Below, piece by piece: positions 5,104-6,201 of a stretch of 6,201 bases of DNA. Position 1 is the first letter of the stretch, and the number at the start of each line of letters is the position of its first letter. The translations under genes and the position numbers were made by a program. The notes under the pieces were generated by a model. That model made no database searches. It saw nothing but the letters and a program-made list of their open reading frames with translations, and was not told where the DNA came from. Origin of the DNA: Deltaproteobacteria bacterium (GTDB lineage Bacteria > Desulfobacterota > Syntrophobacteria > BM002); the NCBI GenBank assembly GCA_017861095.1, contig JAGFXI010000119.1, positions 1 to 6,201 on the forward strand, read 5' to 3'.

Positions 5104-6201
5104 TTAATACTTCCGTCCGCCCGGTGGATAGGGAACCCTTGTCGTCTGCTGCTCGTGGTAGATCGGCGTGTAATCCGCCGCTCGGCGGGCGGTGTACGTC
5201 AGGTCGTCCAGATACAGGGTCACATACTTCCCACCCTTGCGGATACTCGCCATGCCGAAGCGGTCGAAGGTGGCGCCGGCGCTGCGCTGTTGTGGCGTCA
5301 GGTCCAGGGTAAAGGTCTTCTCATCGAGCTTCACCGTGATCCTGCCCACGCCGCTGTTCGCCTGGGGATCATACGTGAAGCTGAAGGTGTGTCGCTCGCC
5401 GGTGGGAAGAATGATAGGCCCGTGCTTGTCCGACGCCACCTCCCTCTTGGGCGAACAGAAAGCGGTGAAGTAGTAGCCGACCCGCGTCGGTCCGCCGACG
5501 ACAATTCCGAGCATATCGTCCAGCGGCATCCCGGCGCGCTCCTGCTGTATCTCCGCCATAGCTTCCCTCGCGTTGAAGTAGCCGAAGAACATCCCTGCGT
5601 CGGTGGCGCCGTTCACGAAGGAGACGTTCCCGGAGAACCTGATGGGGTCGTCAAGGGTCATTCCGCCCACATCGTCAGCGTAGTAGCCGTGAATGGGGTC
5701 AACAGGTTCCGTGCGGTAGAACAGTCCGCCGATCTCGCCGATCCGGTCGCCCGCCCAGTTGGTCTCGCTGTAGCCGAAGTCCTGGCGCTGGAAATCCCGC
5801 TCGACAAAGGTGACGCGGTTGCCGCGTCCGTCCCAGCCGGGGTCTTTTCTGAGGTCGACCTTTGTTCCGTTAATCGTCAGGTCGGAGACAAAGAAACGGG
5901 CCACCCGGTGATAGATCTGCATATTGAAGATGCCGAAGCGATCCATGGATACCGGGCCATCGTGGAGCGCTGAAGGCAGCCAGTCTCGGTACTGCCGCCC
6001 GTCGTCAAGTTGGAAAGTGAGAGAGCCTTTCCTGTCCTCGTAGCTGTCAAGGAGGGTGTAGAATACGCCACGCTCCTTGGGGAGGTAGGCGACCAGTCCC
6101 AGTGCCAGCGCATCCCCCAGCCGACTCTTCACTTGCTCCAGCGTGACGCCCGGCTCTGCCTGCCTTGCCTTTTCGAAGATCTGGTCTGCAGTCTGCCGCC
6201 G
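5104..6201 (-). CDS. unidentified beta-rich protein with internal duplication, 5' end outside window
   Basis: The - strand frame stays open to the window edge and ends at TAA (5104-5106), giving 365 visible residues. The first in-frame start candidate is a GTG at 6130-6132, but 23 plausible coding residues precede it (TADQIFEKARQ...), so the true start is probably beyond 6201. I do not recognise the family. Two regions of the protein are similar to each other: LTFQLDDGRQY...MDRFGIF...FFVSDLTING and ITVKLDEKTFT...FDRFGMA...LYLDDLTYTA. Each has alternating hydrophobic strands, suggesting beta-sandwich (LamG/concanavalin-like) modules, though this is inferred from pattern only. Between them lies a Gly- and Asp-rich stretch with HGYYADDVGG and TDAGMFFGYFNARE. 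Its cellular location cannot be judged without the N-terminus. It converges on the lipase-like gene and shows no link to the protease-MBL pair. Confidence 0.75.
   Translation of the reverse strand, partial: RRQTADQIFEKARQAEPGVTLEQVKSRLGDALALGLVAYLPKERGVFYTLLDSYEDRKGSLTFQLDDGRQYRDWLPSALHDGPVSMDRFGIFNMQIYHRVARFFVSDLTINGTKVDLRKDPGWDGRGNRVTFVERDFQRQDFGYSETNWAGDRIGEIGGLFYRTEPVDPIHGYYADDVGGMTLDDPIRFSGNVSFVNGATDAGMFFGYFNAREAMAEIQQERAGMPLDDMLGIVVGGPTRVGYYFTAFCSPKREVASDKHGPIILPTGERHTFSFTYDPQANSGVGRITVKLDEKTFTLDLTPQQRSAGATFDRFGMASIRKGGKYVTLYLDDLTYTARRAADYTPIYHEQQTTRVPYPPGGRKY
5191..5343 (-). repeat. protein-level repeat, copy 2
   Basis: This encodes about 51 residues with the pattern ITVKLDE...DRFGMA...LYLDDLTYTA. 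It corresponds to copy 1 at 5863-6024, with DRFG and DLT as the clearest shared anchors. Confidence 0.5.
5863..6024 (-). repeat. protein-level repeat, copy 1
   Basis: This encodes about 54 residues with the pattern LxFQLDD...DRFGIF...FFVSDLTING. It matches copy 2 at 5191-5343 at the protein level; no long DNA identity is visible, so the duplication is old. Confidence 0.5.

Noticed and set aside
5155..5973. 272-codon + strand frame opposite the right-hand gene
   Set aside because: The - strand frame is longer, open to the edge and contains a protein-level repeat; the + product shows no motif or ribosome binding site.

Overview
This is a moderately GC-rich bacterial window with Shine-Dalgarno-led genes and tight gene spacing. 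I see no rRNA, tRNA, CRISPR array, integrase or recognisable insertion sequence. The taxon cannot be fixed. The exported alpha/beta hydrolase resembles proteins I associate with Gram-negative, proteobacterial-type genomes, but that is only a weak hint.

Layout. Positions 1-281 hold no convincing gene; they carry a 12-bp perfect stem-loop (103-137) and a smaller hairpin (45-62). Next comes a compact two-gene operon on the + strand. The first gene (282-2204) encodes a 640-residue subtilisin-like (S8) serine protease with a complete catalytic tetrad, no visible signal peptide and a roughly 260-residue N-terminal region I do not recognise. After 13 bases containing a strong ribosome binding site, the second gene (2218-3483) encodes a 421-residue stand-alone metallo-beta-lactamase-fold hydrolase of the ComEC/Rec2 type, with HxDxDH, TGD and PHHGS motifs. 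A 412-base gap (3484-3895) follows, with only a doubtful 28-codon ORF and a set of short complementary repeats. One of these repeats covers the likely ribosome binding site of the next gene. That gene (3896-5056, + strand) is an exported lipase-like alpha/beta hydrolase. Convergent to it on the - strand is a gene that runs off the right edge (5104-6201). It encodes an unidentified beta-rich protein with an internal duplication.

How the genes may work together. The protease and the MBL hydrolase appear to be co-transcribed, and both look cytoplasmic. Coupling a protease to an MBL-fold enzyme recalls bacterial conflict modules such as the MBL-plus-trypsin-like-protease part of type I AVAST. Here a subtilase replaces the trypsin-like enzyme and no STAND ATPase is visible. 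A two-component protease/MBL defence or stress module is the most interesting reading of the window, but its function is inferred from motifs and gene order only. The lipase-like gene and the - strand gene look like unrelated flanking genes.
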